Source: Candidatus Puniceispirillum sp.
Lineage (GTDB): Bacteria; Pseudomonadota; Alphaproteobacteria; Puniceispirillales; Puniceispirillaceae
Length of the DNA stretch: 7,902 nt
Direction: 5' to 3'
NCBI GenBank assembly: GCA_018668795.1
Contig: JABJBD010000157.1
Coordinates: 1 to 7,902, forward strand
Made by a program: the position numbers and the translations under genes
The notes under the pieces: model-generated
The model's database searches: none
Seen by the model: the letters and a program-made list of their open reading frames with translations, nothing else
Told to the model about the DNA's origin: nothing
Shown: piece by piece, positions 6,197 through 7,902 of the stretch
How the letters are laid out: the number at the start of each line of letters is the position of its first letter
How positions within the stretch are numbered: position 1 is the stretch's first letter

Positions 6197-6214
6197 TTTG
6201 CATACGTATTCAAA
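6197..6214 (+). promoter_or_regulatory. LacI-family-like operator, copy 2 of a shared 18-mer
   Basis: TTTGCATACGTATTCAAA is palindromic at all but one symmetric pair, with the perfect core ATACGTAT. Its TG-N4-CG-N4-CA layout is that of LacI/GalR-family operators, which commonly control sugar transporter operons. It stands 101 bases ahead of the binding-protein ATG. The near-identical copy at 4940-4957 between the SnoaL-like genes shows that this is not a chance palindrome and links the two transcription units. Confidence 0.65.
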
Positions 6215-6315
6215 GTTTGGAGTGGAGTTCTGCTTAGGTGAAATCGAACGCTTAGGCTTTGGGCGGCGTTTCGCCGTAGGTTGATAAAACAAAGACTTTT
6301 TTAAGGAGTGAATTT

Positions 6316-7551
6316 ATGAACATGTTGTCAAAAATAGCACTGACAGCAGCTGTTGCAATTGCTGGATCATCTTCAGCTTTTGCTGGTTGTGGAGTCAGTT
6401 CCGGCTCAGTGCGTATCATTGCGAATGACTTTCCAGCATCACAGGCTGTGTCTGCAGAAGCCATGAAATGTGATGGTAGCGGCGCGTCAGTGTCCGTTAA
6501 CCTGAATAAAGATTATAAAGATCTTATCGTCGCGGCTATGACAGCTAACCCTGCTGAATATACCACGTCACATGCGACAAACAGCACGCTTGTTACGTTG
6601 ATGAATGACGATCTTGTGCGTCCGTTGAATGATTATGTTGCGAAATATGGTCAAGGCATTGCCAAGTCGCAGTTGATTACGGTTGATGGCAACGTGATGG
6701 CGATTGCCTTTATGGCGAACGCCCAGCATCTGTTCTATCGTCAGGACATTCTTGACGCGGCTGGCGTTGGTGTGCCCGCAAGCTATGATGATGTGTTGGC
6801 CGCGGCCAAAGCGATCAAAGACAAAGGTCTGATGGATTATCCGATTGCCGGTACATATAAGGCTGGCTGGAATCTGGGTGAAGAATTCGTCAATATGTAT
6901 CTTGGTCATGGTGGCTCGTTCTTCAAGCCAGGTTCTGCAGAGCCAGCGATCAATAACGCTAAGGGTGTTGCCACATTGAATATGATGAAGGCGCTTAGCG
7001 AATATATGAATCCTGATTTCCTGACGCATGACTCGAACGCAGTTCAGGCATCATGGGAAGCTGGCAATGTCGCTATGACAAATCTGTGGGGTTCACGCGC
7101 AGGTGCGGTGACTGATGGTGAAGGATCTACTGCCGACATCGAAAAGAACACAAAATTTGCAAGCGCACCTACTGCGGCTGGTGGATCAGTTCCCGCATCT
7201 ACTTTGTGGTGGGATGGTTTTGCTATTGCCAAGAATATCTCGGACGCTGATGCCGAAGCCACATTCAAGGTTGTCATGGCTAGTATTTCTTCGGACATGG
7301 CAAAAGCGAATGTTGATAAGGCCAACTGGTTGATGCCAGGTGTGCCTGCACGAGCTACTGGTGTTGGTGTTATTGCAACAGCCAATGGCGCGGCGGCACC
7401 ATATCCGATGTTGCCTTATATGGGTGCATTGCATGGGGCTGCGGGCGGCGAGCTTGCCGACTTCCTACAAGGCAAGGAAAGCGCTGAACAAGCACTTGCC
7501 GATATTGAAGCGGCTTATCGTGCAGCAGCTAAAGAAAAAGGCTTCCTCTAG
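6316..7551 (+). CDS. ABC transporter periplasmic solute-binding protein, sugar type (family 1)
   Basis: This 411-residue protein should capture a sugar or similar polar solute in the periplasm and deliver it to the permease encoded next. Residues 1-23 form a typical signal peptide (charged start, Ala-rich core, AFA|G cleavage). Family 1 marks include the early strand VRIIANDFP (32-40), AFMANAQHLFYRQDILDAAG (131-150), the EAGNVAM segment (248-254) before the hinge, and WWDGFAIAKN (298-307) near the C-terminal lobe. The mature protein has only two cysteines, Cys25 and Cys52, which could form a disulphide. FAGC at 22-25 is not a proper lipobox, so a soluble protein is preferred. AAGGAG at 6303-6308, seven bases before ATG, is a strong ribosome site, fitting the high expression usual for binding proteins. 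Substrate cannot be read from the sequence. Confidence 0.94.
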   Translation: MNMLSKIALTAAVAIAGSSSAFAGCGVSSGSVRIIANDFPASQAVSAEAMKCDGSGASVSVNLNKDYKDLIVAAMTANPAEYTTSHATNSTLVTLMNDDLVRPLNDYVAKYGQGIAKSQLITVDGNVMAIAFMANAQHLFYRQDILDAAGVGVPASYDDVLAAAKAIKDKGLMDYPIAGTYKAGWNLGEEFVNMYLGHGGSFFKPGSAEPAINNAKGVATLNMMKALSEYMNPDFLTHDSNAVQASWEAGNVAMTNLWGSRAGAVTDGEGSTADIEKNTKFASAPTAAGGSVPASTLWWDGFAIAKNISDADAEATFKVVMASISSDMAKANVDKANWLMPGVPARATGVGVIATANGAAAPYPMLPYMGALHGAAGGELADFLQGKESAEQALADIEAAYRAAAKEKGFL

Positions 7552-7556
7552 GAAGC
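7541..7556 (+). other. Short hairpin across the binding-protein stop codon
   Basis: GCTTCC at 7541-7546 pairs with GGAAGC at 7551-7556 around a four-base loop, and the TAG stop (7549-7551) lies in the loop and the start of the second arm. It is only six base pairs and may be incidental, but it stands immediately before the larger hairpin at 7563-7590, so the 3' end of this cistron could be doubly structured. Confidence 0.3.
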
Positions 7557-7562
7557 TGACTG

Positions 7563-7598
7563 GCTGGAGAGGGGTTTGTCTCTCTCCAGCTATTTTAC
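7563..7598 (+). terminator. Intercistronic hairpin after the binding-protein gene
   Basis: GCTGGAGAG at 7563-7571 pairs perfectly with CTCTCCAGC at 7582-7590 (nine base pairs, ten-base loop), followed by the T-rich run TATTTTACTTT. It lies in the 62-base gap between the binding protein and the permease. Such elements often act as partial terminators or protect the upstream mRNA from 3' decay, so that the binding protein is made in excess over the membrane parts. Confidence 0.7.
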
Positions 7599-7613
7599 TT
7601 TAAGATCTGAACC

Positions 7614-7902
7614 ATGCCACATCGTACATTTATGAGCTTTATCTGGCCGTCTGCACTTGCAATGCTTTTGTTCATTGCCTTGCCGATCGTATCAGTTGCC
7701 GTGCAATCGCTGTTTGTTGCGCATGAGCAGGTATTTGTTGAGGTGGAAAATTGTGGTCCCTTTGGATGCACAACAGTTCAAAAAATTGATTCACAAGCAA
7801 CCGCGGCGTTGCGCGCGGCGCAACCACTTGGCCAGTTCAATGGTCTAGGCACTTATTTGAACCGTAATCATCTGGCATCGGCTGAGATTTCCGAGGCATG
7901 GC
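7614..7902 (+). CDS. ABC transporter permease, sugar type (MalF/UgpA-like), 5' part only
   Basis: Ninety-six codons are present before the window ends. Residues 8-34 form a first transmembrane helix (FIWPSALAMLLFIALPIVSV at its core), followed by a hydrophilic stretch that should lie in the periplasm and then FNGLGTYLNRN at 75-85, which resembles the 'F-x-G-L-x-N-Y' segment found before the main permease core in sugar-transporter permeases. The predicted periplasmic part contains a CGPFGC motif with Cys47 and Cys52. The position directly after the binding protein supports the call. ATG at 7614 is used; ATG at 7632 (residue 7) is an alternative, and neither has a strong ribosome site, consistent with low expression relative to the binding protein. 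Confidence 0.85.
   Translation, partial: MPHRTFMSFIWPSALAMLLFIALPIVSVAVQSLFVAHEQVFVEVENCGPFGCTTVQKIDSQATAALRAAQPLGQFNGLGTYLNRNHLASAEISEAW

Noticed and set aside
5713..6213. Minus-strand open frame of 166 codons opposite paralogue B
   Set aside because: It lies antisense to a well-supported gene, its product is rich in His/Arg/Thr with no domain, and it has no ribosome site. The same holds for the minus-strand frame at 6568-7029 opposite the binding protein.
6376..6390. Lipoprotein signal (FAGC) in the binding protein
   Set aside because: The residue three before Cys25 is Phe rather than Leu/Val/Ile, and AFA|G just before it is a good signal peptidase I site, so a soluble periplasmic protein is more likely.

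Overview
The window looks like bacterial chromosome of moderate GC content from a Gram-negative, most likely an alphaproteobacterium. The support is indirect: periplasmic signal peptides, an ABC sugar-uptake system with a separate binding protein, an FNR/FixK-type box and the protein styles. A marine lineage such as SAR116 or roseobacter relatives would fit, but that is an impression and was not tested. I see no tRNA, rRNA, CRISPR array, insertion sequence, phage gene or clear sign of recent transfer.

Layout, left to right. Positions 1-1086 (minus strand) hold most of an ammonium transporter gene (amt), cut by the window edge. A 323-base divergent intergenic region follows, with two near-identical operator-like dyads and a tandem 11-base direct repeat. 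Positions 1410-3275 hold psuK-psuG, which degrades pseudouridine to uracil and ribose 5-phosphate. Position 3314 starts a perfect FNR/FixK-type box in front of a small four-helix membrane protein of unknown function (3398-3814). That gene converges on a divergent pair (3842-4870 minus, 5047-6105 plus) encoding two paralogous proteins, each with two SnoaL-like (NTF2-fold) domains in tandem. Next come the 5' genes of a sugar-type ABC importer: a periplasmic binding protein (6316-7551), an intercistronic hairpin, and the start of a MalF/UgpA-type permease (7614 to the window end).

The most interesting signal is an 18-base operator-like sequence, TTTGCATACGTATTCAAA at 6197-6214. It lies just downstream of a possible -10 element of the binding-protein gene and has the TG-N4-CG-N4-CA layout of LacI-family operators. 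The same sequence, in the opposite orientation and with one mismatch, sits at 4940-4957 between the two SnoaL-like genes. This suggests one local regulator controls both the importer and the two SnoaL-like proteins, so the three genes plus the rest of the transporter may form one uncharacterised carbohydrate (or sugar-like) uptake-and-conversion regulon. The regulator, the second permease, the ATPase and any downstream enzymes are not in the window. The amt and psuKG genes are a separate theme of ammonium uptake and nucleoside salvage.
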